A stretch of DNA of 64,000 nucleotides, taken from an uncultured bacterium (GTDB lineage: Bacteria; Planctomycetota; UBA8108; UBA1146). The DNA lies in assembly GCA_913056395.1 (NCBI GenBank), contig CAJXMG010000001.1:55550-119549 (forward strand), written 5' to 3'. Made by a program: the position numbers and the translations under genes. The notes under the pieces are model-generated. The model had not been told where the DNA came from. It worked only from the letters and a program-made list of their open reading frames with translations, and made no database searches. Shown one piece after another: positions 1-8,130 of this stretch; the stretch's first letter is position 1, and each line of letters begins with the position of its first letter.

Positions 1-1
1 T

Positions 2-1027
2 GAAACCAGTTACCTGCTGATCCACGGCGACCTGCCCAATCCTGAGCAATACGAAACATTCCGCACCAATCTTCGATTCCATTCGATGATTCATGAAGAC
101 ATGCGGCACTTTTACGACGGGTTTCCGTCGTCGGCACACCCGATGGCAATTCTCTCGGCGATGGTGATGGGGTTGTCGACCTTCTACACCGACATCGAAG
201 ATCCGGAGAATGACGACAACATGGACCTGACCATTTGTCGTCTGCTTTCAAAGGTTCGAACCCTGGCAGCCTTCAGTTTCAAGAAGTCGATTGGCCAGCC
301 CTTCATCTACCCGGACAACTCCCTGAGTTACTGCGGTAACTTCATGCACATGATGTTCCGTGTCCCGGCTGAGCCCTACCACGTAGACCCTGAGGTGGAG
401 AGAGCACTCAATCTGCTGTTGATCCTGCATGCGGATCATGAGCAGAACTGCTCGACCTCGACGGTTCGCATGGTGGGAAGTTCCCTGACCAATCTTTACG
501 CCTGCATCTCCGCTGGAATCAGTGCCCTGTGGGGTTCCCGCCATGGGGGAGCCAATCAGGCTGTCCTCGAACAGTTGTCGATGATCCACGAGAATGGTCA
601 GGACGTCGAAGCCTTCATGGAGCAGGTCAAGGACAAGGATTCGCCGACCCGCCTGATGGGATTCGGGCACCGCGTTTACAAAAACTACGACCCGCGAGCC
701 AAGATCATCAAGGAAGCCTGCGACAGGCTTCTCGATCACCTCGGAGTTGAGGACCCGCTTCTCGATGTGGCTCGCCGCCTTGAGGAGATTGCCCTCAACG
801 ACAACTACTTCATCGACCGTAACCTGTATCCGAATGTCGATTTCTACTCCGGTATCATGTACCGGGCGATCGGGATTCCGACCAACATGTTTACGGTGAT
901 GTTTGCTCTTGGAAGATTGCCCGGGTGGATCGCACACTGGCTTGAGCAGCGCAACAATCCGAAGGACAGGATTCAGCGCCCTCGACAGATCTACACCGGA
1001 GAGCAGATTCGGGAGTATCCCCAGTAG
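2..1027 (+). CDS. gltA: Citrate synthase, 5'-truncated by window edge
   Basis: The gene condenses acetyl-CoA and oxaloacetate to citrate at the entry of the TCA cycle, in the cytoplasm. The frame is already open at base 2, where it encodes YLLIHGDLP, so the true start lies upstream of the window. Family landmarks are present: a glycine-rich SRHGGANQ segment carrying an active-site His, GFGHRVYKNYDPRA with the second catalytic His, and YPNVDFYSG carrying the catalytic Asp. The C-terminus reads normally to a TAG at 1025. The next gene lies tail to tail on the other strand only 24 bases away, so this is the end of its transcription unit. An aconitase gene follows about 15 kb downstream. Assignment to citrate synthase is secure; a methylcitrate synthase cannot be excluded by eye. 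Confidence 0.95.
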   Translation, partial: ETSYLLIHGDLPNPEQYETFRTNLRFHSMIHEDMRHFYDGFPSSAHPMAILSAMVMGLSTFYTDIEDPENDDNMDLTICRLLSKVRTLAAFSFKKSIGQPFIYPDNSLSYCGNFMHMMFRVPAEPYHVDPEVERALNLLLILHADHEQNCSTSTVRMVGSSLTNLYACISAGISALWGSRHGGANQAVLEQLSMIHENGQDVEAFMEQVKDKDSPTRLMGFGHRVYKNYDPRAKIIKEACDRLLDHLGVEDPLLDVARRLEEIALNDNYFIDRNLYPNVDFYSGIMYRAIGIPTNMFTVMFALGRLPGWIAHWLEQRNNPKDRIQRPRQIYTGEQIREYPQ

Positions 1028-1051
1028 GGCTGATCCTGTTGTCGAATTAGC

Positions 1052-1474
1052 TCAGGAGCCTTCGATCCATTCCGGAGGGCCGTCTGTATAGTGTTCGTGC
1101 TTCCAGACTGCGACGTCGGCCTTGATCTCTGTCATTCCCCGTTCGAGCAGGGCGAAGCCCTCTTTTCTGTGGGGGAGCGAAACTCCGAGAAGAATGCTGG
1201 TTTCACCGACTTCGAGCATTCCCAATCGGTGGATCGCGATCGCTTTCCTGGCCCCTGACTGAACCAGTCCTTCCACGATTTTCTCGAGGCTTCTCAGGGC
1301 CAGGGATTCATGGGCGTGATATTCGATTCGGGTGACACTTCTATCCCTGTTCAGATCACGTACCACTCCGCAGAAGAGATGAATGGCACCACAGGCGTCA
1401 TCGGTCAGCCAGCTGCGTGCCGCTTCGGTATCGATCACTTCGCGACAGAGGCGTGCTTCAAATGCAGACGGCAT
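1052..1474 (-). CDS. moaE: Molybdopterin synthase catalytic subunit MoaE
   Basis: MoaE is the large subunit of molybdopterin synthase. With MoaD as sulfur donor it puts the dithiolene sulfurs into precursor Z (cyclic pyranopterin monophosphate). The 140 residues match the family length. Typical motifs are the GAIHLFCGVVRD strand near the N-terminus, the EYHAHESLA segment, the HRLGMLEVGE strand and the C-terminal DVAVWKHEHY, which contains the active-site Lys of the usual PxWK motif. The ATG is 2 bases downstream of the moaD stop, so the two subunits are co-transcribed and probably translationally coupled. The MoaA gene lies about 7 kb away, not in this operon. Confidence 0.93.
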   Translation of the reverse strand: MPSAFEARLCREVIDTEAARSWLTDDACGAIHLFCGVVRDLNRDRSVTRIEYHAHESLALRSLEKIVEGLVQSGARKAIAIHRLGMLEVGETSILLGVSLPHRKEGFALLERGMTEIKADVAVWKHEHYTDGPPEWIEGS

Positions 1475-1476
1475 TT

Positions 1477-1722
1477 CTAGCCGCCACTCACGGGAGGGAT
1501 CAGTGCGATCTCCTGACCCTCGGAGATGATGGCGTCAGGGTCTGCAAACTCGTCCCCGATGGCGACGCGGACGTGGGCCAATTTCCCTTGCAGGTAAGGA
1601 TGGGCTTCGCCGATCTCCTGCAGGAGAGTCGAGACGGTGGATCCCTCTGGCAAGGTCATTTTCAGGGTCGGGGAGCCGACATCATCTTTCAATGAAGCAA
1701 AGAGCAGAAGTTCCAAATCCAT
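1477..1722 (-). CDS. moaD: Molybdopterin synthase sulfur carrier MoaD
   Basis: MoaD is the small ubiquitin-like subunit of molybdopterin synthase. It carries sulfur as a thiocarboxylate on its C-terminal glycine, made after adenylation by a MoeB-type E1 enzyme. The protein has about 81 residues, a beta-grasp pattern (LPEGSTVSTLLQEI, then GQEIALIPPVSGG) and the essential terminal Gly-Gly. I chose the ATG at 1722 because GGAGG lies 4 bases upstream; the frame is open for 15 more codons to 1767 but without a better signal. It directly precedes moaE. A possible activating enzyme is the ThiF/MoeB-type gene at 59561-60613. Confidence 0.92.
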   Translation of the reverse strand: MDLELLLFASLKDDVGSPTLKMTLPEGSTVSTLLQEIGEAHPYLQGKLAHVRVAIGDEFADPDAIISEGQEIALIPPVSGG

Positions 1723-1780
1723 GATTCCTCCAGAAGCCAGCATCTGCACAGATACTTCGCGGGTCAATGGTATCGACCGT

Positions 1781-3094
1781 TCAATTTTGCTTCAGATACT
1801 CACGCCAGGTGTCAATTTCCTGTTGGCGAAGGTTGATTGGAGCGTTCATCCAGAAGTCCGGATTGACGATGGTCCGTTGCCGGGAGATTCGTGCAAGGGC
1901 CTGAGCGGCGATCGCTCTCAGTTCACCATCCTCCGATTCGAGACAATCGACGACGGCTTCAACGATGGAAAAACTGCGCGACGAAGGCACAACTTCTCGA
2001 CAGATCGATTTTTTCTGATCAATCGTCGCGGAAGCCATAAAGTCGAAGAAGCGATCGATCCACTTTGATCGCAGGGTCCTCGACCACCGACTCGATCGGG
2101 ATCCGATCAACTCGACGACGCGACACCATGCCCATATGGGATCTGCAGAGGACTCCAATTCGGCATCCAGTGCTTCAGAGATCGCCGACCCATCATTGCG
2201 AAACTGACCGATAGATCCTTCAATTGCCCAGCGCCTCAATCGGGAGTCGCTGAGGTGTTTTTGAATCTGGTCTCGGGCGCGGGTAGCCAGATCGTCAACG
2301 AACCCGGGGACGAGAACAGCGAGTTCTTTTTCCTCGAGTTCAATAATCTGCGACAACTTCTCCTCAAATGACAACTGGGGATCGGATTGATTCAGAAGGT
2401 GCCACAGGAATCCCCAAGAAAGGGCGTATCGGTAGAGCAGTTCTGAGTCGGCACTGTAAAACTGGCCATAGTCGCCCTCGATGGTCTCGAGAAGATCTCC
2501 CAGAAATTGGCTTCTTCCTCTGCGGCGCAGCTCTCTTCGACACTTGTCGTAGTACTTGATGTGAAAGGGGGGAATGGCGAAGGAACCATCCCCTGGATCA
2601 AAACCGCCCTCGAAATGACAGGCGATTCCCTCAACCAGCCACCAGCGGCCTTCAACTCCTGGAATTTGCGAGGTGAGGTGGTGAGCCAGTTCGTGTTGAA
2701 AGGTATCGAGGGAGTCCGGTTCGAGAAGAATGGAATTTCCATCCTCGTCCGGTGCACCCGAGAGCCAAATGATGTCGAGGAGGCTGTTGTACCAGCCTGC
2801 GAAACCAACACTCCCGCGTCGAATGACCGCTCCGGAGTCTGCAGGAGTTCCTGAGAGAATGACCGTTACTTCAGGAACACCCCGGGAGGCATTCGGCAGG
2901 TGTTTCTCGATTCCATTGCTCGACCATTCGAGTCGGTCCCGATAGGAGTCGGTCACCGATTCAGGGTGGTCGCTATAGATGACTCCTGACTCAGACTCAA
3001 CCCTGTGGTCGTAGACCAGTGAGCAACCAGTTGCAAACAACAACAACATGAGCCCGAGAGAGAACTGAGTAAACCGGTAGATCACTGTCGTCAT
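1781..3094 (-). CDS. Lipoprotein with HExxH zinc-peptidase motif (peptidase MA-like)
   Basis: This is a predicted membrane-anchored metallopeptidase of about 437 residues. The N-terminus is a lipoprotein signal peptide with lipobox FATGC (acylated Cys at residue 24). HELAHH at residues 134-139 followed by WLVEGIA at 152-158 fits the gluzincin arrangement HExxH...(W)xxEG, with the second Glu as third zinc ligand. The rest is helical with no family I recognise. The ATG at 3094 overlaps the TGA of the upstream small lipoprotein gene by 4 bases (ATGA), so the two are coupled; the open frame continues upstream but would only add non-signal sequence. moaD follows 58 bases later. Substrate unknown; by analogy it acts in the periplasm or on the outer membrane. 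Confidence 0.75.
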   Translation of the reverse strand: MTTVIYRFTQFSLGLMLLLFATGCSLVYDHRVESESGVIYSDHPESVTDSYRDRLEWSSNGIEKHLPNASRGVPEVTVILSGTPADSGAVIRRGSVGFAGWYNSLLDIIWLSGAPDEDGNSILLEPDSLDTFQHELAHHLTSQIPGVEGRWWLVEGIACHFEGGFDPGDGSFAIPPFHIKYYDKCRRELRRRGRSQFLGDLLETIEGDYGQFYSADSELLYRYALSWGFLWHLLNQSDPQLSFEEKLSQIIELEEKELAVLVPGFVDDLATRARDQIQKHLSDSRLRRWAIEGSIGQFRNDGSAISEALDAELESSADPIWAWCRVVELIGSRSSRWSRTLRSKWIDRFFDFMASATIDQKKSICREVVPSSRSFSIVEAVVDCLESEDGELRAIAAQALARISRQRTIVNPDFWMNAPINLRQQEIDTWREYLKQN

Positions 3095-3525
3095 CTTTCG
3101 AGGATGGTGCTGACATGCTTCAGACGAGCGGGGTTTTGTGGATCCCTGCGCCAGAGTACGGTTCCCAGATATCCACCACGAAAACCCCTGCTGCGGAAGA
3201 AGTAGTAACGCACTTCGTAAACCGGGATTTCGGGAAATCCGGGATTCGTGCTGTGAAGTTGATTTTCCTGCAGATGGTTCTGTGTCCACTCGAGGTACCC
3301 CTTGGCACTGAGGGCGCTCTGCAAGTTGATCGAAAATTCGATCACGTCCTTTTCCCGATTCCAGGAGTTTTCACCCAACACCTGGACGGGGGACTGGACT
3401 GTTCTGCAGGAACTCAGAAACAATAAGGATAGAAGGATCAGGGGCAAGATTCTGAGCAATCGGGGCCTTTCGCTTCGGTAATCGCCAGCAAGGTTATTGG
3501 GTTTTCCTGACAAGGATGGTAACAC
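3091..3525 (-). CDS. Small hypothetical lipoprotein
   Basis: The protein has up to 144 residues, with a hydrophobic leucine-rich segment ending in the lipobox FLSSC, so export and lipidation are likely. After the Cys comes a mixed, basic domain of about 105 residues rich in Tyr, Phe and Arg, with no motif I recognise. The start is uncertain: the GTG at 3525 gives an unusually long 39-residue signal region, and TTG codons closer to the hydrophobic stretch are alternatives. Its stop overlaps the start of the metallopeptidase lipoprotein, which suggests the two work together. It is divergent to the DASS transporter gene, and the two 5' regions share about 80 bases. Confidence 0.65.
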   Translation of the reverse strand: MLPSLSGKPNNLAGDYRSERPRLLRILPLILLSLLFLSSCRTVQSPVQVLGENSWNREKDVIEFSINLQSALSAKGYLEWTQNHLQENQLHSTNPGFPEIPVYEVRYYFFRSRGFRGGYLGTVLWRRDPQNPARLKHVSTILER

Positions 3526-3605
3526 GGCTACGCCAACGCGGAATGGGGCAAGCCTCTATTGGGGAGGGGAGTTGCCCACTTTCAGATCAGGAAGCGGGTA
3601 TCGCC

Positions 3606-5117
3606 ATGAAACAGAAGGAAGCGGGCAAGGACGGAGTTCGCTGGATTCCAATTATATTGGGTCCATTGCTGACTCTGCTGACCTGGTATCTGGCACCTGA
3701 AGATTACTCAAAAACGGTTCTCGGAACCCTCATGGTCACGGTGTGGACCGTTACCTGGTGGGTGACAGAGGCGATTCCGATTCCCGCCAGCTCCCTGCTT
3801 CCTGCCGTACTGCTGCCTCTCTTCGGGGTCTGTGATGCCGGAACTGCCGCCAAGTACTACTCTCACCATCTCATTCTGTTGCTCCTCGGCGGATTCATGC
3901 TTGCCAGAGCGGTCGAGTGTTCGGGGTTGCACCGGAGGATCGCCATCTCGACATTGATCCGTTTGGGAACTTCCCCCCGCAGGCTGGCTTTGGGTTTTCT
4001 GATCACTTCTGCGGTTCTGTCGATGTGGATCTCCAACACGGCGACCACCTTGATGTTGTTGCCCATCGCCATCTCTGTCGCCCGGCGAACTGAAGAGGGG
4101 CAGGATCTCAAAGGGCGTTTCACCCTTTGCCTGCTCTTGTGTACTGCATACGGAGCGAATGTCGGGGGCATCGGAACATTGATCGGGACTCCTCCCAATC
4201 TGATTTTTGTGAAGAATGCACAGGATCTGATTCCTCCGATTGAAGTTGGATTTCTTCAATGGCTCGTATTGGGTCTTCCTGTGGTGGTTCTGTTTTTGCC
4301 GATCATGTATTTGCTTCTGACCCGTTTCCTGATTCCACTTCCAGCGGGAGAGAATCAGGAAGGCAGAGATGCCCTGCGAGAAGAGCTGAAGAATCTGGGG
4401 CCCATGAGGTCGGAAGAGAGTCGGGTTTTTCTCGTCTTTTTAGTCACAGCACTCTTGTGGGTGACCCGTGGAAGTGGCGACATGCCGGGCTGGGTGCACC
4501 TTCTGGGACCACTGCTCGATCTGGAGCCAGCGGAATATGGCAAGTATCTCAATGACAGTATCGTTTCTGTCGCCTGTGCCATCGCCCTGTTTATTATTCC
4601 GTCTGGCAAGGCGCAGCCTCCGCTACTCGACTGGGATCGGGCAAAAGATGTCCCATGGGGAATGTTGCTCCTCTTTGGGGGAGGTTTTGCCATTGGGGGA
4701 GCGTTTCAGAGCAGTGGCCTCAGTACCGAGGTAGGGACGTGGATGGCTTCCTGGAACACATTACCCTTCCCGATGTTGGTGATGGCGATTTCCTCGGTGA
4801 CGACCTTCCTGACAGAGGTGACCTCCAACACTGCTTCGATGCACTTGCTGATGCCGGTGTTGTCTTCAGCGGCAATACAGGGGGGGATCTCTCCCATACA
4901 GATGATGCTCCCGGCTGTTCTGTCGGTTTCCTGTGCATTCATGTTGCCTGTTGCAACCGCACCGAATGCCATCGTGTTTGCAACGGGCAAGATTCCGATC
5001 CGCTTCATGATTCGCTGTGGTTTCGCATTGAATGTCATCGGTGTCTTGATCGTTTTGGTGGTCAGCCTGACTCTGGGAGCGCTGGGCTGGCTTCCTGGGC
5101 CATCAGAGTCTGGTTAG
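3606..5117 (+). CDS. DASS/SLC13-family sodium:dicarboxylate (anion) symporter
   Basis: This is an inner-membrane secondary transporter of the divalent anion:sodium symporter family, about 503 residues with some 11-12 hydrophobic segments. The two diagnostic SNT motifs are present: WISNTATTLMLLP in the first half and VTSNTASMHLLMP in the second, which form the sodium and carboxylate sites. Family members carry succinate, malate, citrate or sulfate, and the substrate cannot be read from the sequence. The frame is open from 3516, but the ATG at 3606 directly before MKQKEAG is more likely because membrane segments start soon after it; an AGGAAG lies about 11 bases upstream. It is a single gene, divergent from the lipoproteins and convergent with the J-domain gene. 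Confidence 0.88.
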   Translation: MKQKEAGKDGVRWIPIILGPLLTLLTWYLAPEDYSKTVLGTLMVTVWTVTWWVTEAIPIPASSLLPAVLLPLFGVCDAGTAAKYYSHHLILLLLGGFMLARAVECSGLHRRIAISTLIRLGTSPRRLALGFLITSAVLSMWISNTATTLMLLPIAISVARRTEEGQDLKGRFTLCLLLCTAYGANVGGIGTLIGTPPNLIFVKNAQDLIPPIEVGFLQWLVLGLPVVVLFLPIMYLLLTRFLIPLPAGENQEGRDALREELKNLGPMRSEESRVFLVFLVTALLWVTRGSGDMPGWVHLLGPLLDLEPAEYGKYLNDSIVSVACAIALFIIPSGKAQPPLLDWDRAKDVPWGMLLLFGGGFAIGGAFQSSGLSTEVGTWMASWNTLPFPMLVMAISSVTTFLTEVTSNTASMHLLMPVLSSAAIQGGISPIQMMLPAVLSVSCAFMLPVATAPNAIVFATGKIPIRFMIRCGFALNVIGVLIVLVVSLTLGALGWLPGPSESG

Positions 5118-5138
5118 GTGGCATTCGAGTGAAGGAAA

Positions 5139-5795
5139 TCAGACTTTTCCGTCACGCTCCAGTTTTTCGTAGGCCTTGATCAACGACTTGAGTTTTTCAC
5201 TCGCTTGATCCACCTGGCTTCGATCCAGATCCTTGTGTTTGTCAGGGTGATATTGCTTCACGAGGTCCCTGAATCTGGAGCGAATCTGGTCCGGGGTGGC
5301 ATCCCGCTTCAAGCCCAGAATTTGCAGAGGGTGATGAAAGGGAAGTGGACCTGAAATCTCGAAGTCTTGTTCCGAAGAATCCGCTGGGGACGATGGATGA
5401 ACTTTCTCTGATTCTCTGGGGGATTCTGGTTTGGCAGAGGGCCTTTTTGAAACCCACTGTTTCCAGCGGGCACCGGAATAGTTCCTTAATCCGGCCTGTT
5501 CGAAAATCATGCGTCGTTCTTCGCCGAACTTTTGTTGCCACTCCTGGAGTTGCAGGAAATCGTCCGGTGCCAAGGGTTCGAACCAGCCCACCAGCCAGTC
5601 CACCAGACCGATATCACGTGCTGGAGAGGCGTAGTACTTTCCCTCCCCAACGGATTCTACTCTGCTCTCTCTGCGACATGACGGGCAGGTGTAGAGACGG
5701 TAAGGCCCGCCTTCACTTTCGTCGCGTCCACGCAAAATGCCATCTCTGAGAACTCCGTCGAGGTGAAGTTTGCTTCGACAATGCCAACAGCGCAT
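5139..5795 (-). CDS. Zinc-ribbon protein with C-terminal J-domain
   Basis: This 218-residue protein has two recognisable parts. Residues 3-40 hold a CxxC...CxxC pair (C3, C6, C37, C40), a likely zinc ribbon. Residues about 150-215 are a J-domain with the invariant HPD at 183-185, which would stimulate an Hsp70 ATPase. The middle is Ser/Pro/Glu-rich and probably flexible. It is not a full DnaJ: there is no Gly/Phe region and no CxxCxGxG repeats. Its ATG overlaps the queA stop (ATGA), so it is the last gene of a run NYN gene-queA-this gene. A specialised co-chaperone is the simplest view; the client is unknown. Confidence 0.8.
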   Translation of the reverse strand: MRCWHCRSKLHLDGVLRDGILRGRDESEGGPYRLYTCPSCRRESRVESVGEGKYYASPARDIGLVDWLVGWFEPLAPDDFLQLQEWQQKFGEERRMIFEQAGLRNYSGARWKQWVSKRPSAKPESPRESEKVHPSSPADSSEQDFEISGPLPFHHPLQILGLKRDATPDQIRSRFRDLVKQYHPDKHKDLDRSQVDQASEKLKSLIKAYEKLERDGKV

Positions 5796-6865
5796 CAGGA
5801 CCTCTGGGGTGTGATCAGCATGCAGTCGCCATAGGAGTAAAACCGAAATTGATTTTCGACTGCTTCACGATAGAGGTTGAGGGTGTTCTCGAGTCCGTGG
5901 AAACAGGATACGAGCACCAGCAAAGATGAACCGGGCAGGTGGAAATTGGTCAACAGGCCATCCGCATGACGGAATTGGTATCCGGGAAGAATCGTCAGAT
6001 CTGTTTCTCCGATGATTTCATCCCCCGGAGTCAAATCGGGGAGTGATTCCAGAACCCTCATGCTGGTGGTCCCGATCGCAATGATGGGGCGGTTCTCATT
6101 TTTTGCTTCATGTAGAGCGGTTCGTGTTTCAGGGGAGATGCTGTACCACTCCGGATCGACACGGTGGTCGGTCAAATTCTCTGCTTCGATCGGTTTGAAA
6201 GTCCCCGGACCAACATGAAGAGTGATGCTTGCGCGATGAACACCCTTGGCAGCGAGAGCTTCGAGAATCGGTTGGTCAAAATGAAGTCCTGCTGTGGGAG
6301 CGGCAACTGCCCCGGGCGTTTTCGCAAACACCGTCTGGTATCTTTCCTTGTCGGCCGCGTGAAGGTCGGTTTTTCCGGGCTCCCTCTGGATGTAGGGCGG
6401 GAGGGGGACCTCTCCGATCTTTTCGAGGGGAATCTCGGCTGGCCACTCGACTCTCCAGCTGGAACCCTCACGTCCGTGAACGATGATATCCACGTCTGGT
6501 CCCTTGAGAGTTTCGCCCGGCTTGATGCGTCGGGAAGGGGAGATCCAGGCGAGCCAGGAAACACCATCCTGATGCGGGCGAAGAAGAAAGATTTCCACCT
6601 TGCCGCCTGTGGTTCTTTGGGCACGAATCCGGGCTGGAATCACCCGGGTATCGTTGTATACGAGGAGTTCATCCCCCTGAAGGCGGTCGACAATCTCTGA
6701 GAATGTTCCGAAATCCCGCTGGCTTTCACCCCGGGTGGCAAAGATGCAGCGAGAATCACTGCGATTCTTGGCCGGTTCCTGGGCGATCAGAGAATCGGGA
6801 AGTTCAAATTGATAACTGCGGAGAGAAAAAGCACTCTCTCCGGGATCAGTCCCCATCCTCGTCAT
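5795..6865 (-). CDS. queA: S-adenosylmethionine:tRNA ribosyltransferase-isomerase QueA
   Basis: QueA transfers the ribosyl part of SAM to 7-aminomethyl-deazaguanine in tRNA, giving epoxyqueuosine. The 356 residues match the family. Landmarks include YQFELPDSLIAQEPA near the N-terminus, LLVYNDTRVIPARI, the substrate-binding GAVAAPTAGLHF, LHVGPGTF, GTTSMRVLES and TNFHLPGSSLL. The ATG at 6865 lies inside the 3' end of the NYN gene (20-base overlap); a second in-frame ATG at 6856 is also possible. Its stop overlaps the start of the J-domain gene. No other queuosine gene is nearby. Confidence 0.96.
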   Translation of the reverse strand: MTRMGTDPGESAFSLRSYQFELPDSLIAQEPAKNRSDSRCIFATRGESQRDFGTFSEIVDRLQGDELLVYNDTRVIPARIRAQRTTGGKVEIFLLRPHQDGVSWLAWISPSRRIKPGETLKGPDVDIIVHGREGSSWRVEWPAEIPLEKIGEVPLPPYIQREPGKTDLHAADKERYQTVFAKTPGAVAAPTAGLHFDQPILEALAAKGVHRASITLHVGPGTFKPIEAENLTDHRVDPEWYSISPETRTALHEAKNENRPIIAIGTTSMRVLESLPDLTPGDEIIGETDLTILPGYQFRHADGLLTNFHLPGSSLLVLVSCFHGLENTLNLYREAVENQFRFYSYGDCMLITPQRS

Positions 6866-7691
6866 CGAAGTTGTCCTCTACAGGTCCTCTCGCTCTCCGA
6901 GAACTCCGATTTCCTCGAGAGGGAACGAGTTCTTCTTCGTACTCTTCTTCCTCTTCATATTCGTCTTCTTCAGAGTCGTTGGATTGGAACTGATTGCCTG
7001 AAAGAAGGACCCGTTCATCCAGATGGTGGACCTGATCAGCACACTGATACAGTTCGTTCGAGGTGGTATCCCTGAATGAAGCGATCTCCACACGAACGCC
7101 GTCATTGCGCAGTTTTTCGACCAGCGGAACAAAGTCACCATCACCGGTCACGAGGATGCACACATCGGTCCGGGGTGAGATGGCCAGGGCATCCAGAGTG
7201 ATCCCAATGTTCCAGTCACCACTGCTGGTCGGGTCGGAACGATCACCGACGACTCGTTTGCGTACTTCATATCCGTTTCTGCGCAAGACTTCGATAAACT
7301 TGTTTTGTTCCATCCCGGGGCGTTCGACGACGTAAGCCAGTGCACGTTGCAAAACCCGCTTGCTGACGAGGTGCTTCAGAAGAGTCGAAAACTCCAGCTT
7401 GGACTGGTAAAGATTCCGAGCGGCGTAGTACATGTTTTGAACATCGACAAAAATTGCCACGCGTTGCTGTCTGGACAGGTCGTGCCCATCGACAGAGACC
7501 AGCATCTTATGATTTTGGGAAGAGGGGGTGTCCTTGCGCATCTTTTCAAATGCCTCGAGACCGCGCTTCATCTCTTCCTTGTGCTTGTTTCGCTCTTGCA
7601 CAATCTGGTCTTGAAGTTCGATGACCCTGTTCTGTAGATCCTCAACAGACTCGCCGCCTCCTTCGGAGGCTCGTGGTGAATACAAAATCAT
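6846..7691 (-). CDS. NYN (LabA/DUF88-type) domain protein with acidic tail
   Basis: This is a predicted PIN-like ribonuclease of 281 residues. Residues 14-50 are charged and heptad-like, a short coiled coil. The NYN domain spans about 77-225, with acidic metal-binding residues in FVDVQN (D83), SGDWN (D159) and TGDGDF (D184, D186), the usual LabA arrangement. Residues 235-281 are an extremely acidic Glu/Asp/Tyr tail with a short Arg-rich insert. The ATG at 7691 has GGGGAG 8 bases upstream. It opens the NYN gene-queA-J-domain run, which fits an RNA-related role. It is divergent to an AT-rich gap. LabA-like proteins are poorly defined in bacteria, so the RNA target is open. Confidence 0.85.
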   Translation of the reverse strand: MILYSPRASEGGGESVEDLQNRVIELQDQIVQERNKHKEEMKRGLEAFEKMRKDTPSSQNHKMLVSVDGHDLSRQQRVAIFVDVQNMYYAARNLYQSKLEFSTLLKHLVSKRVLQRALAYVVERPGMEQNKFIEVLRRNGYEVRKRVVGDRSDPTSSGDWNIGITLDALAISPRTDVCILVTGDGDFVPLVEKLRNDGVRVEIASFRDTTSNELYQCADQVHHLDERVLLSGNQFQSNDSEEDEYEEEEEYEEELVPSRGNRSSRRARGPVEDNFDDEDGD

Positions 7692-8130
7692 AATAAATCT
7701 CCCCTATGCAAAATTCAGACGTCAGTGTAATGGATTTCAAGATGATGAAAAGAGAATGCAACGTCGATTGGAAGCCGTTAAAAATCCAAGCAAATGGACT
7801 AAAGTGCCGTCTTTCAGTTCGTTTGGGGGGATTGGCGAAGGGCAGTGGTTTTAATAGGTAGCCTCATTTGAATAGGAAGAAGTGGTACTGAGGGCTTGGA
7901 AGGAGCCTGAGTTCAGTAGATTTGTCTTAAATCGGGCTTCATATTCGACGAAAATTCTTTAAAAATGTAAGTACTTGGACTAAGTTATTTTTCAGTTTCG
8001 TTGCTTCATTAGTCACAAAGTTAATCTGGAGTTTCGAAATCACCGAATGACCACCAGCGGCCACTGGTGTCGGCTGTTTACCGCCGGTTCTGTTTTCATT
8101 TGGTTTAGCCTACATTTTCGGAAGCTGATA
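7692..8130. other. AT-rich intergenic gap
   Basis: There are 439 bases between the divergent NYN and tandem-HTH genes. Base composition is visibly more AT-rich than the flanks. No convincing CDS is present: the short open frames are low-quality and lack ribosome-binding sites. It holds a diverged direct repeat (listed separately) and must contain promoters for both flanking genes. Confidence 0.6.
7780..8003. repeat. Diverged direct repeat pair, about 45 bp each
   Basis: Copy 1 spans 7780-7824 and copy 2 spans 7961-8003. Both start with AAAAAT and share GGACTAA in the middle and TTCAG followed by TTCGTT at the end, in the same order and with similar spacing. Start-to-start distance is 181 bases. 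The match is imperfect, so chance is possible in AT-rich DNA, but the order of the shared blocks suggests a duplicated regulatory segment. Confidence 0.4.

Noticed and set aside
248..937. Long minus-strand frame inside citrate synthase
   Set aside because: It is a shadow frame of a strongly conserved gene.
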